Shown: positions 1 through 8,182 of the stretch, piece by piece | Layout: every line of letters starts with the position of its first letter | Position numbering within the stretch: the first letter of the stretch is position 1 | Assembly: GCF_014199255.1 (NCBI RefSeq) | Contig: NZ_JACIJF010000023.1 | Span: forward strand, 1 to 38,840 | DNA: 38,840 bases | Direction of reading: 5' to 3' | Source: Sphingomonas xinjiangensis | Lineage (GTDB): Bacteria; Pseudomonadota; Alphaproteobacteria; Sphingomonadales; Sphingomonadaceae | Program-made: the position numbers and the translations under genes | Notes under the pieces: model-generated | What the model was told of the DNA's origin: nothing | Database searches by the model: none | The model's input: only the letters and a program-made list of their open reading frames with translations

Positions 1-88
1 GAAATACGGTAGGAAGCACGAGGAACAGCGGCGCACCCAGCATGACGCCGAAGACAAGAGAATTCCCACGGCCATACCTCTTGCGCAT
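1..88 (-). CDS. possible N-terminus of a small membrane or secreted protein, cut by the window edge
   Basis: Read on the minus strand from an ATG at 88, the frame stays open to the window edge. It gives about 29 residues beginning MRKRYGRGNSLVFGV and then a hydrophobic stretch ending FLVLPTVF. A basic N-terminus followed by a hydrophobic run resembles a signal peptide or membrane anchor. The ribosome binding site is poor, because AGGA directly abuts the ATG. No family can be named from so short a piece, and it may be chance coding. Confidence 0.25.
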   Translation of the reverse strand, partial: MRKRYGRGNSLVFGVMLGAPLFLVLPTVF

Positions 89-211
89 TCCTACGAGTGT
101 TACCTGTCGTAACGCTGGCCTTGACGTTCCCTCATGGTGGGAAATCGATGGGTCGTGACGTCAAGTCCGTCTGCCAACAGCTTTAACGTGGAGATTGGCA
201 AATTAGAGTGA

Positions 212-248
212 CCAACGGACTTCGAAGTTCATCTTCGAAGTCCGTTGG
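212..248. repeat. perfect 16-bp inverted repeat with 5-nt loop
   Basis: The left arm CCAACGGACTTCGAAG (212-227) is followed by TTCAT and then by its exact reverse complement (233-248). There is no T-tract on either side, so it does not look like a standard intrinsic terminator. It lies at the decayed end of an IS1182-type transposase remnant. Confidence 0.8.
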
Positions 249-254
249 GCGCAA

Positions 255-649
255 CCTAGTGCAGCACCGTCAGGGAATTCCAGATACTCGCGAGCGATCC
301 CTCAGACCGCTTCAGGTGGAAGGCCTCCTCGCCCGGCACCGACCGCTGGCGACGGACATCGCCGCGGATCAGGCTGGCATCGACCGCAAAGCTTCGCCGG
401 CCACCGGACCCTCGGCAATGCGACGCGCCACCGTCATCTTGGACAATTGCCGCAGCAGGTCACTGTCGCGGAACCACCCGTGCCGGTTCTTCGAGAACGT
501 CGAGTGGTGAGCACGTACCCTCAAAACCCAGCCATAGGCGAAATTGAGATGCACCTGTTCGTACAATCGCCGCTTCGAGCGGATCCGTAGCCAATGATCA
601 GCATGCGGATCATCAGCTCAGGATCGATCAAGGGTGACCCGTCTCGCTC
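255..649 (-). pseudogene. IS1182-type transposase remnant, middle part
   Basis: The minus strand encodes pieces recognisable as the middle of an IS1182-type (DDE) transposase: DPELMIRMLIIGY, then RRLYEQVHLNFAYGW, HHSTFSKNRHG and RDSDLLRQL, and in another frame VDASLIRGDVRRQRSVPGEE. Frames change several times, so it is dead. It continues the N-terminal piece at 1560-1699, from which it is separated by the IS1031-group element inserted at 653-1556. Homology fades near 255, just before the perfect palindrome at 212-248. No C-terminal part follows. Confidence 0.75.
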
Positions 650-1493
650 TAAGAGTCCGTTTGGAAAACCAGGGATGAGTGTTTCGTCGTAGGAGATTAC
701 CGCCCATGGCGACGAGGATCATGGCCTGTGAGACGTCGATCCGCTTCTCATAGTCGCGTACCAGTCGGCGCCATCGGATCATCCAGCCAAATGTTCGCTC
801 GACGACCCAGCGCCGAGGTAACACCTTGAAGCCCTCTTGCTTATCACTGCGGCGGATGACCTCGACGACAAAGTTGAGATAGCTGGCCTTGTCCATGAGC
901 TTGAGGCGATCGTAGGCGCCATCGGCGAACAGATGCTTCACCCAGGGCCAGCGCTTACGAATGCCACTGAGGATGACCTGCGCGCCCGCGCTGTCAGAGA
1001 TATCGGCTGTGGTCAGATTGACCATCAACAAGCGACCATCGGTATCGACAGCGATGTGCCGCTTGCGCCCCACGACCTTCTTGCCCGCGTCAAACCCGCG
1101 CTTTTCCGCCGATGGCGCCTTGATCGACTGGCTGTCGATCACCGCCGCGCTCGGGCTAGCCTCTCGCCCGCAGCGCTCACGATCCAGCATCAACTCAAGA
1201 TCGTGGATCGTCTGGAACAGAAACCTGCGCGCCAACTCTCGGAACCAGCCATAGACCGTCTGCCACGCCCCGAAGTGAACCGGCAGCATCCGCCAGCCAC
1301 ACCCCGAACGAACAAGATAGCGCACCGCGTTGATCACCTCGCGAAAATCCACCTCGCGCGGACGGCCACGGCGTCCAGGCTTGGGCATCAATGGCGCAAG
1401 CCGGTCCCATTCCTCATCCGTGAGATCGCTCGGGTAGCGCTTCGTTTTCCTGGCAATCTGGGCCATTCGCCCCCGGCTCTGCTGCGTCCACAT
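618..1493 (-). CDS. IS5-family (IS1031 group) transposase
   Basis: This is a DDE transposase that cuts and rejoins the ends of its own element. The N-terminus has the usual RYPSDLTDEEWDRLAPLMP start. The three acidic residues can be placed at AAVIDSQSIK, HLFADGAYDR and WVVERTFGWM. The start could be the ATG at 1493 or the later ATG at 1466, which gives MAQIARKTKR; family starts favour the latter. The reading frame has no stop before the element's end: it crosses the terminal repeat at 653 and stops at 618 in the host DNA, adding about 11 foreign residues. Length (about 280-290 residues) is normal for the group, and the protein is probably functional. Confidence 0.88.
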   Translation of the reverse strand: MWTQQSRGRMAQIARKTKRYPSDLTDEEWDRLAPLMPKPGRRGRPREVDFREVINAVRYLVRSGCGWRMLPVHFGAWQTVYGWFRELARRFLFQTIHDLELMLDRERCGREASPSAAVIDSQSIKAPSAEKRGFDAGKKVVGRKRHIAVDTDGRLLMVNLTTADISDSAGAQVILSGIRKRWPWVKHLFADGAYDRLKLMDKASYLNFVVEVIRRSDKQEGFKVLPRRWVVERTFGWMIRWRRLVRDYEKRIDVSQAMILVAMGGNLLRRNTHPWFSKRTLRARRVTLDRS

Positions 1494-1556
1494 GCAGAGC
1501 CTGAATCAGACACCTCTACCCCTGGCAAGCTCTCAGGCGATTATCCAAACAGCCTC
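653..1556 (-). mobile_element. IS5-family insertion sequence, IS1031 group
   Basis: The ends are near-perfect terminal inverted repeats: GAGTCCGTTTGGAAAA at the left and, read inward on the other strand, GAGGCTGTTTGGATAA at the right. Both flanks carry TAA (650-652 and 1557-1559), a 3-bp duplication of the TNA type known for the IS1031 group. The element is 904 bp with one transposase gene and is inserted in a decayed IS1182-type transposase gene. Intact ends and an uninterrupted transposase suggest recent insertion. Confidence 0.85.
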
Positions 1557-1559
1557 TAA

Positions 1560-1699
1560 GAGGGCCGCAAATGCTCACTGATGTCCGACAGGTCCACGAG
1601 GCTGTCGATCGAGCGCAGCAGATGATTTGGCGGCACATGCCGCTCAAGGTCGAAGCTATAGAACAGCGCTTCCTGCGCCGCCGTCCGCTCGCGCATCAT
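1560..1699 (-). pseudogene. IS1182-type transposase remnant, N-terminal part
   Basis: From an ATG at 1699 the minus strand reads MMRERTAAQEALFYSFDLER, then HVPPNHLLRSID and LVDLSDISEHLRP, the standard N-terminus of an IS1182-type transposase. The frame is stopped at the junction with the IS1031-group element, whose TAA target duplication follows. Joined across that element it continues in the remnant at 255-649. The reading frame is open upstream to 1834, but that part is not clearly related to the family. Confidence 0.75.
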
Positions 1700-1834
1700 C
1701 GGCTCACCCTTCGACTGCTCGCGAAAGTGAATCAGCAGCATGGTGCCGATTTGGCTTGATCCGGAGCAGCTCAACATTGCCTCGCTGGCCCGTTCCCGCG
1801 AATGATTGGTCATGGCTATCGTGATGGAGGTCAC

Positions 1835-2206
1835 CGAGAGTGGCGCGATTTGTCGTTTGAGGCAGTTGAGGCGGTGGCAGGTGTCAAAGCGATTAGTTTC
1901 AGCATCGATGCCATATTACGTCGCGATCTCGGCGGATCCGCTGGCGAAGGCGTGGAATCTGGACATTGACACGCCCGCTCAAACCAAATTTGCGTCAAAT
2001 TTCCATTTAGCGCTTAGTCAGCTTCGGAGCGTCCAAGCCTAGAAGGCGGACGTCGCCGACAGCAGATGCGTCGCAATCTAGCCGGCGTCAGGGACCATGT
2101 GCGACTAATGGGCAGGGAACACGCGAATTCCTTAATCGAATACTGGCGCGCCGCTGTTCGAAGTCGCAGTGGAAGACGTTGCTACCTTACTTGAGTATGA
2201 AGCAAA
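1835..2206. other. gene-free stretch between IS remnant and integrase remnant
   Basis: Short open frames exist on the plus strand (for example 1802-1967, about 54 residues), but none has a recognisable family, a convincing ribosome site or coding character. I see no RNA gene, attachment site or clear repeat here. Confidence 0.5.
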
Positions 2207-3094
2207 TCAGCACAGCGCCCGCGCCTCATCACCCGACCAGACGGTTCGCGGACCGGTCTTGCCGTGGCGCAGCTTCAAACGGTTGCCGCGGATGTCCTTC
2301 CAGTGCAGCCCAAGGATCTCGCCGCGGCGGCAACCGGTGAGCAGCAGGAGAGTCGCTGCGGTCGCCGCTAACGCTCTGACCCGGTCTTCGCCTTCTCTAT
2401 GCCTCACCAGCACCTCGCCAAGTCGGTTCAGCTCCTCCGTGCTGAGAAAGCGCTGGCAATGCCGGCGGCGGTTCCAGCGAACCACGCGGCACGGATTTGT
2501 GTTCTCCAATCGGTAACCCCACGCCTCGGCCTTGTTCATCATCAGGTTGAGGAGGCTGAGCGTCATGTTGGCCGCACCGGGGCTGGTCTGATTGTTGAGG
2601 TCGGCCAACCATTTGGTGACATGCGCCTCGTTCAGCTCGTCCGCAAACAGATCGTGGAAGGCATTGTCGAGGTAGTTGCGACGGTAGCCGGAATTGTTGC
2701 TGAAGGTCTGGTCGCTCCAGCGCACGGCCCACTTGGCCCAGAATTCGTTGAGGAAGTCGTCGAACCTTGGCGCCGAGCGTATGCGCGCCCGATCGGTGGC
2801 AGGATCCTCTCCGATGGGAGCATAGGCCAGGACCATGCGCGCGACCTTCGTCGCCTGGTCGCGGGTGATGACCGAAGCCGGTCCAATCGTGATGGTACGC
2901 AGCCGCCCGGCCATACGGGTCTGGACGATGTAGACGTTGCGACCGGTGGGATAATGGCGGATGCCGAACCCATTCTCGATGCCGATCCATGTGGTCGAGC
3001 GTGGCTTACCCTTCGGCACGCGCGTGAAGCTGGTGTCGGCGCCAACACGGGCCAGTGCCTCTGCCACCACCTGCTTGAGGGCGAGCGCCGTCAT
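2207..3094 (-). pseudogene. tyrosine recombinase (integrase), C-terminally truncated
   Basis: Integrases of this kind move phages or genomic islands into a host site. From about 3094 (MTALALKQVVAEALARVG) the frame shows an N-terminal arm-binding domain (GIENGFGIRHYPTGRNVYIV, RTITIGPASVITRDQA) and then a core-binding domain around residues 90-190. The catalytic domain begins with the first arginine box LLLLTGCRRGEILGLHW and the lysine strand RHGKTGPRTVW. It stops at 2207, before the HxxR box and the catalytic tyrosine, so strand cleavage is not possible. An arm-domain scrap of a second integrase lies directly upstream in another frame. This suggests recombination between two tandem integrase genes and marks the region as a former integrated element. 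Confidence 0.8.
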
Positions 3095-3107
3095 TGGCGT
3101 AGGCCGA

Positions 3108-3446
3108 TGTGTAGCGCCGTTGCTTGTCACGGTGCCTTACACGGACGAACCACTGGTACTTGCCGGAGGGCCGGACGCGCAGGCCGAAACCCTTCAGTTC
3201 GGTGTCCCAGATGCAGTACTCTTTGGTGCGCAGCGGCAGCTTGCGCCGTGCGAAATTGCCATCCAGCAAAGCCCGCTGCGGGCGACTCCGGCCGGTGGGG
3301 ACCATAAGGCCATCAGACGTACCAAATTGACCGCCAAGAGTCCCGGAAATCTGCGGGTTTGCGGGGAGCAGAAGGCCATCAGCGGCACCCGCACTGCGAA
3401 GTACTTTGCTGAACGCCCGCGTTGATTCTACTGCAGTTTTTCCCAT
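3108..3446 (-). pseudogene. integrase N-terminal arm-binding fragment
   Basis: The minus-strand frame holds a typical integrase N-terminus: LPLRTKEYCIWDTELKGFGL, then RVRPSGKYQWFVRVRHRDKQ and RRYT. After about 3108 the frame runs into nonsense and overlaps the start of the next integrase remnant. The upstream part (from an ATG at 3446) is of unknown relation. Only the DNA-arm-binding fold is left, so it is inactive. It is separate from the arm domain of the neighbouring remnant, so two integrases are represented. Confidence 0.7.
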
Positions 3447-3602
3447 AAGCATGCGGCTAGCCGCGTAGCGTGTGCGTAGCAGGGGTGTCGAATGATGGGC
3501 CAATCTGGCGTATTAGCCCTAACCTGATGTGCCATCGGCATAGCCTTTATATCGTCGTAGGCGATGGTCTTCTCGCCCGATCAATCTAGCCCTTGTTCTG
3601 AC

Positions 3603-3794
3603 TTACTGTGCCCCTGCCGTCGCAATCGAGCGGTCTGCTTGGCGGCCGCCGATGAGTTTGCCTCGTTTTGCCATCCGCTCCCAGGTCTCAGCGGACAAAG
3701 TGCAACGGTTGCGGACGTTGACTACAGTAATCGGTTTAGCCGCCTCCCGCTGCTCACGTACGCGGTCGCGGCAGAAAGTCGGGTCCTCAGCCAT
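3603..3794 (-). CDS. small hypothetical protein (63 residues)
   Basis: The frame starts MAEDPTFCRDRVREQREAAK and continues VVNVRNRCTLSAETWERMAK. It resembles, from memory, small alphaproteobacterial proteins with a pattern of an N-terminal CRxRVxxQR box, a VxNVRxRC box and an AxxWExMA box. No function is known to me. It is surrounded by mobile-element scraps and may itself be a passenger. There is no convincing partner gene. Confidence 0.4.
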   Translation of the reverse strand: MAEDPTFCRDRVREQREAAKPITVVNVRNRCTLSAETWERMAKRGKLIGGRQADRSIATAGAQ

Positions 3795-3911
3795 CGGTCC
3801 CCTCCATCATCGCGCGCCTAACGAAACCGGCGGCGGAACGTTGCTGCCGCGGGGACCTGCTGCCAGTCGGTACCCGGATCTAAGTCCGGCCAATCTGTTC
3901 GCAGCTGGTCT

Positions 3912-4080
3912 TTGGGGTTTGAGATGCGCAAACAGCATCTCGACCTTCTTGCGCTGGCGGCGGGAAGTTAAATAAGCGTCACCGGTGGCAATATCGCGGG
4001 CCAGGTAACGGGCGGCTTCGTGGACGTGGCGCGTGACCTTGCGGGCCGGACCCACCTGCCGAAAGGTGCCTCACGTATCT
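3912..4080 (-). pseudogene. IS1182-type transposase, C-terminal scrap
   Basis: The minus strand reads GTFRQVGPARKVTRHVHEAA, then RYLARDIATGDAYLTSRRQR and KKVEMLFAHLK, the conserved C-terminal block of IS1182-type transposases. After FAHLK the family similarity ends, and a stop lies just before the block. It is on the same strand as the N-terminal remnants at 255-1699 but on their upstream side. It is therefore either a second copy or the product of a rearrangement. Confidence 0.65.
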
Positions 4081-4192
4081 GAGGACGATCGCTCCCTCGC
4101 CGGTGTTGACGATTTCCTCTGGCGTGCGCCCACCAAGTACAGAAATCGTGGCGGAGCGGTACCACCTTTCCGCCTCTATTTCCCCAAATAGG

Positions 4193-4439
4193 TCAACGGC
4201 ACAGGCTAGGATTTTGTCTGCGAACGCGCAGCATCTTTGCTCCGCCGATGCGGATTGTGGCTCGAGACAGATCGACTCCCGAGAACAGGCCGTTGCGCAA
4301 TCTCAACTCCTGAGCGGTGACACGCCCCTCGTGCAAATCTTCGTCATCCTTCTCTCGCGATAATTGCTTCTCATCGCGCAGATCCTCAGGATTAAGATCC
4401 AGCCTCGAGCTCCGATTTTCTCGGCGGCTCGGTCGGCAT
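4193..4439 (-). pseudogene. possible remnant of a small protein gene
   Basis: From an ATG at 4439 the frame gives MPTEPPRKSELEAGS and then a stop. Shifting by one base continues with LNPEDLRDEKQLSREKDDED, then VTAQELRLRNGLFSGVDLSR and ATIRIGGAKML up to 4193. The charged, non-repetitive character suggests real former coding with a one-base indel. I do not recognise the family. The weak upstream AAATAGG is the only ribosome-site-like sequence. Confidence 0.25.
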
Positions 4440-4456
4440 CGTTGAAAGCCTATTTT

Positions 4457-5089
4457 TCATTGAATGCCAGCTTTCAAGTACCGCTTCACCGCATCTAAGG
4501 CCGGGCGCCCATCTTCAGAGAATGCCTGCCACGGGGTTCTAGCGCCTATCGGACTATCTGCGGCCCAGCGGTTATGCCAAAATCCGGGATATCCGCTCGG
4601 CCTACGAAGCGAACGAATCCCAATCTGAAGGGCGCCAAGCTCCAAGATATCAAAGGCAAGCTCGTCATCGATTTGCACCTCGTGATTGCGCCACGCACGT
4701 AGCCAGCCATCGGGCAGATCAAGGAGTGTTTCAACGTCGAGCTCACTGAGGCCCCAAGCAGCGGGTAGAACATCTAGGAAAAGCGCCAGCCCGTCGTGAC
4801 GTTGTCCGTCCCGCCGGGAGTCGAAGCTGATACCGCAGTTTGGCATCATGGCATTGCGGACCACATTACCAAGCAAAAACCAGACACTTTGCTCGCGGTG
4901 GCGCTCAAAGACCTCCGTCGTTCTAACGAGCGGCGGGATACCAAGGGCGAGGTTACCGATTTCAGAAAGTATTGCGCGATAACGGTAGCCAGTGCCTTCG
5001 AGGCCGCAATTCTCTATATTCGCCTCGGCGATGACGTGGCGATCCTTTTCCGATCCCATCGGCCAGAGTTCCACTCGGACAACTATCAT
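4457..5089 (-). CDS. uncharacterised protein with a possible toxin-binding C-terminal domain
   Basis: The start is set at 5089 because its ATG overlaps the TGA of the upstream gene (ATGA) and GAGG lies about ten bases upstream; this gives about 210 residues. The first 80 or so, from MIVVRVELWPMGSEKDRHVI, resemble small stand-alone hypothetical proteins that begin MIVVRVELW. The C-terminal third (ALQIGIRSLRRPSGYPGFWH to TPWQAFSEDGRPALDAVKRY) resembles, weakly, the MbcA/ParS/Xre toxin-binding domain (DUF2384), in which a conserved P.AL..G...V..YL motif binds a partner toxin. No RES or other toxin gene is adjacent, so this is an inference. It is the last gene of a three-gene minus-strand cluster. 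Confidence 0.6.
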   Translation of the reverse strand: MIVVRVELWPMGSEKDRHVIAEANIENCGLEGTGYRYRAILSEIGNLALGIPPLVRTTEVFERHREQSVWFLLGNVVRNAMMPNCGISFDSRRDGQRHDGLALFLDVLPAAWGLSELDVETLLDLPDGWLRAWRNHEVQIDDELAFDILELGALQIGIRSLRRPSGYPGFWHNRWAADSPIGARTPWQAFSEDGRPALDAVKRYLKAGIQ

Positions 5090-5424
5090 CGGTAGACCTC
5101 GATGGCGAATTCCCGGGCGACATCTGAATACTCGGCCCGCAATGCCGCGGCACCCATCACCATTTGCCCTTGCTGGTCGAATTTCCTGGAGCCAACGGCA
5201 AGGTCGCACCGAGTAGCATGCTGCGCGCACGAAGTGACATAGTAACCGCTATCGATACGCGAAGCTGCCGCCGCGCCACATTGCACGCACGTCTGAAGCG
5301 ATCGCGAGGTCGTCTTATGCATCAGGGCATAGGCGCCACTTTCGCAACGATCAGGGCGGACGCGCAAGCAGCCGAACTTCTGCTTCGCTCCGACAACCTT
5401 CAGCGTAGCATCGATCTTGTCCAT
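5086..5424 (-). CDS. small zinc-ribbon-like protein
   Basis: The start at 5424 (MDKIDATLKVVGAKQKFGCL) is chosen for a strong upstream GGAGAAGGAGA. The product is about 112 residues. The centre holds TCVQCGAAAASRIDSGYYVT followed by SCAQHA: a CxxC pair, a spacer and a CxxH pair, so one zinc-binding site is likely. The KFGxLRVRP and ALxxxxxxRS boxes before it occur in small alphaproteobacterial accessory proteins. The function is unknown; a DNA- or RNA-binding accessory role is only a guess. Its stop overlaps the start of the next gene (ATGA), which indicates translational coupling. Confidence 0.6.
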   Translation of the reverse strand: MDKIDATLKVVGAKQKFGCLRVRPDRCESGAYALMHKTTSRSLQTCVQCGAAAASRIDSGYYVTSCAQHATRCDLAVGSRKFDQQGQMVMGAAALRAEYSDVAREFAIEVYR

Positions 5425-5579
5425 CGCGAGACTCTCCTTCTCCAACGAAGGTTGCCAGCCCTCTTGAGCGTGCTCTCGCCGACTAAGGATCACTTCAAGC
5501 ATGCCCACGCCTCCCTCCGAAGCATTCAATTGCGAGCTCAAAGTTCTGGCCGGCGAAACGTCAGGCGGCACGAGCCGCG

Positions 5580-5852
5580 TCAAAAGTGCCCAGCGATGAT
5601 GGCACTCAATCCACGCAAAGGAGACTCCTCCTTGGCTTTCACCGCCCAATGGCCGTCCACGCCCCGAGCCACCAACATGCGGGGGTTGTGCATGCCAGCC
5701 GATGAGGCAGTCACCTTTGCATCAGCAGATCTGCGTACTCGAATCTCAGCGCTTCCGATGTCGGGGTTCTGTTTTAGGTGCTCTATGATCGACCGAACCG
5801 CTCCGTCCATTTCTTCATCGGATAGCTCGCGATCTGTGTCGAACGATACCAT
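5580..5852 (-). CDS. hypothetical protein, first gene of a three-gene cluster
   Basis: A 90-residue acidic protein starts MVSFDTDRELSDEEMDGAVR after a good site, GGAGG six bases before the ATG. The N-terminal half looks helical and the middle (IGSAEIRVRRSADAKVTASS) looks like strands. I do not recognise a family. About 155 bases separate it from the zinc-ribbon gene, so they may share a transcript. An XRE regulator is encoded divergently, about 250 bases away. Confidence 0.5.
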   Translation of the reverse strand: MVSFDTDRELSDEEMDGAVRSIIEHLKQNPDIGSAEIRVRRSADAKVTASSAGMHNPRMLVARGVDGHWAVKAKEESPLRGLSAIIAGHF

Positions 5853-6100
5853 ATCGGTTCCTCCAAGCTACTGTTTTGCAAAAATTTCAGAGAGAGCACT
5901 GCTTTACCTGCGCTCAGACTTCGAGCTCTTCAATCCGTCTGGGCAAGCCGGGGCCCTTGCGCGATTGAGTGCACGGCAGCCGTAGTCCCATATCCACTTG
6001 GTAGTGGCAGTTAGGATCCACAAACTTCCTCACTCAATCAGAACATAGCACTCTCCACCGGGACATAGAAGACCGTGGACATATTTTCCCGGGGATAGAA
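5853..6100. promoter_or_regulatory. divergent intergenic region with a pair of direct repeats
   Basis: This region lies between the minus-strand three-gene cluster and the plus-strand XRE gene, so promoters in both directions are expected here. Two imperfect direct repeats (CCGGGACATAGAAGACCGTG at 6058-6077 and CCGGGGATAGAAATGGCCGTG at 6089-6109) lie about 31 bases apart, each continuing GAC. The second overlaps the XRE start codon. They could be operators for that regulator, but they could also be relics of an IS end. Confidence 0.4.
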
Positions 6101-6394
6101 ATGGCCGTGGACCGGAGGCGACTGCTGCCGTTGAACGAGGGCGTGCAAAAGAGCGCGTACAAAAAGGTGGGGGCCGCAGTGCGACGCCAGCGTGAGCGCT
6201 TGGGGTTTTCCCAGGAAGGCTTCTCGCAATCCGCTGGCATCGATAGAGCGCGGTGGGGGCGCCTTGAGCGTGGTGAGCTAAATATCTCGCTCAAGACGCT
6301 GTTTCAGGTGGCTGCCTTGCTTGGTGTGAAGCCGAGTGTGTTGCTGGATGATGTTACCTTAACAGAGTGCGGAGATGATGGCCCGCGAGGCTAG
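6101..6394 (+). CDS. XRE-family helix-turn-helix transcriptional regulator
   Basis: A 97-residue protein with a single Cro/C1-type DNA-binding domain at about residues 22-80. The boxes are VGAAVRRQRERLGFSQEGFS, SAGIDRARWGRLERGELNIS and LKTLFQVAALLGVKPSVLL. The FSQEGFSQSAGI turn and the RxERGE recognition-helix end are typical of the family. It has no sensor domain, so it would act as a simple repressor or accessory regulator. GGGGATAG lies just before the ATG. The direct repeat overlapping its start suggests autoregulation. An alternative start slightly downstream is possible. Confidence 0.8.
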   Translation: MAVDRRRLLPLNEGVQKSAYKKVGAAVRRQRERLGFSQEGFSQSAGIDRARWGRLERGELNISLKTLFQVAALLGVKPSVLLDDVTLTECGDDGPRG

Positions 6395-6863
6395 TGCTGC
6401 GGAGTCAATTACCGCGCCTCGACTCGAGTACCACCTTTGCAGTTGCGTTGGACACGGCCGTAGACGGAAAGGCATTAGCTGGCCCATGGGAGACTAGGCC
6501 CAGCCAAACTCCCGACATCGAATTCGGCCGTCGGCGGCTGCGCTCAGTTACGTCTCCCTTCTGTAAAGGCTTAGTTTTACGACGAATCTGATCGACCCTG
6601 TCGCAATTGTGATATCGTGCTCTATCTACGCCTTGCATGATCGCAGCTGCACTTAGAACATCGCCGTACGAGCTTCTGGTCGACGTAACCGCGGCGGATT
6701 GCGCACGCCTCAGTCGAGCCCGTGATTGTGGATAACCTTGTCGCGGAGTTCGATGGCGGGTTTGCCTACGCGTCCGGCCTGACCCGTGTTGCGATGAACG
6801 GCATAGGCTGTGATGTCGGTGGCTGCTGGGGTCTACTTCTGGAGTTCAGAAGGTGGTCAGGAG
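6395..6863. other. no recognised gene; upstream flank of IS66 remnant
   Basis: Open frames of 65-77 codons exist on both strands (6394-6591 plus and 6405-6638 minus), but neither resembles a known family or has a good ribosome site. The last part, from about 6720, runs continuously into the IS66 OrfA reading region and probably belongs to that element. I could not identify a terminal inverted repeat. Confidence 0.4.
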
Positions 6864-7304
6864 ATGGATCGGATGGAGATCATCACCCGGACAGAACGCC
6901 GGCGCATCTACAACGACGATGGGAAGGCTGCGGTGGTAGCCGCAAGCTCTGAACCAGGGGTCACGGTGCGCGAAGTGGCGCGGCGGTTCGGAATTGCCGA
7001 CAGCCTCGTCTACAACTGGCCCTCGGCGCACCGTAAGGCCGCCAGCCTTGCCCAGCCGAGGCAGTTCATCTCGTATAGTGCAGTGCCGGCTTTCGAGACC
7101 GAGACGCCGCACCCGCACGGGACGCCGGTAGTGCCGCCGGCCACCATGCCACGTTCCGCCGACCGGGTTGCCGTCGCGGCAGAAGAGACTGTCCGCCCCG
7201 CCTCTTACGCCCGCACAGGGACCATCGACATCACGCTGCCATCAGGGGTTCACTTGGCGGTGGACACCTTCGTCAACGAAGTGACACGGAAGATTGGATT
7301 TTGA
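6864..7304 (+). pseudogene. IS66-family accessory OrfA (TnpA), truncated
   Basis: The frame from the ATG at 6864 (MDRMEIITRTERRRIYNDDG) contains a helix-turn-helix, VTVREVARRFGIADSLVYNW, typical of the small IS66 protein encoded before TnpB and TnpC. The C-terminal boxes GTIDITLPSGVHLAVDTFVN also match. The sequence then breaks off at VTRKIGF, and no tnpB or tnpC follows: the next bases are the truncated end of dnaE2. The element is therefore a 5' remnant and cannot move by itself. Confidence 0.75.
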
Positions 7305-7329
7305 CACTCGCGAGTGGACTGTCCGAACT

Positions 7330-8182
7330 TCACCCCATGACCTGCTGTTTAATGACGGAGAACCGGAACCGGCGTGATCGTCGCGTGATCACCCGCTCGT
7401 GCGGATACTGATAGGCGAGCTCGCTAAGGTCGAAGGTGCAGAGGCGAGCTATGTCCACGCTAGCCTGCAGCGCATCGGGATAGGCGCGAAACCGCCGAAC
7501 CATCTCTTCGGGCGGCTTCAGTGCCCGGTCGGCGTTGACCTCCCGGCGGTAGCCCAGCTCATCGACGGTGCATTTCTCCCGGGCCGCCGTCACTACGTCT
7601 TGCAGCAGTCGCGCTTCAGGCGCGTGGTAGAGTACGTCACCCGTGACGACCGCGCGGACGCCGGCACCACCGGCTTGGCGCGCCAGCGCATCGATCCGCA
7701 CGGTGTCGTTGAGGCGCCTACGCTGGAACAACGCCATGTAGCCGCGGCGCCCGTAAACCTTCTTCAAGTCCGACAGTGCCGCAAGGTTCTGCTCGTCGGC
7801 CTCATGGGGAAGCAGGATCGCGATCACGCCTTCGGACCAGGGCTGAAGGTCGCTACAGTGAAGCAGGCATCCGCCCTTCCCTGCTCGCTTCTTGCCGACG
7901 GTCAGAAGCCTAGTGATACGCGACCATGCTGGGCGGCCGGTAGGGTAGAGCAGCAGGCGTCGGCCGCAGGACAGCTCAACACGGGAGCCCGCAATGGAGC
8001 GAACGCCGGTGGCCTTCTGCGCCTCCCAGGCTCGCACCACGCCGGCGGCCGGTGCCGATGTCGCTGATGCCGATTGCCGGATAACCTCGAAGAGCGGCAG
8101 CAGCGAACAGCTCGTCAGGGCCTGACGCGCCGCGCAGCAGCGAGAAGTGCGTGAGCACCTGAAGCTCGACATACCGGCTCAT
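7330..8182 (-). pseudogene. dnaE2: error-prone DNA polymerase DnaE2, N-terminal remnant
   Basis: DnaE2 is the catalytic subunit of the ImuA-ImuB-DnaE2 mutasome that copies past DNA damage. The start MSRYVELQVLTHFSLLRGAS at 8182 is the standard PHP-domain N-terminus, and its ATG overlaps the imuB stop (ATGA), the normal operon arrangement. A frameshift near 8050 moves the reading frame; the second frame continues AGVVRAWEAQKATGVR, GRRGYMALFQRRRLNDTVRI and MVRRFRAYPDALQASVDIAR. Similarity stops near YQYPHE, about 280 residues into a protein that normally has more than 1,000. The polymerase domain is missing, so it is inactive. Confidence 0.85.

Noticed and set aside
837..1559. 240-codon plus-strand frame across the IS1031-group element
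   Set aside because: It is the antisense shadow of the transposase gene, a common artefact in GC-rich DNA.
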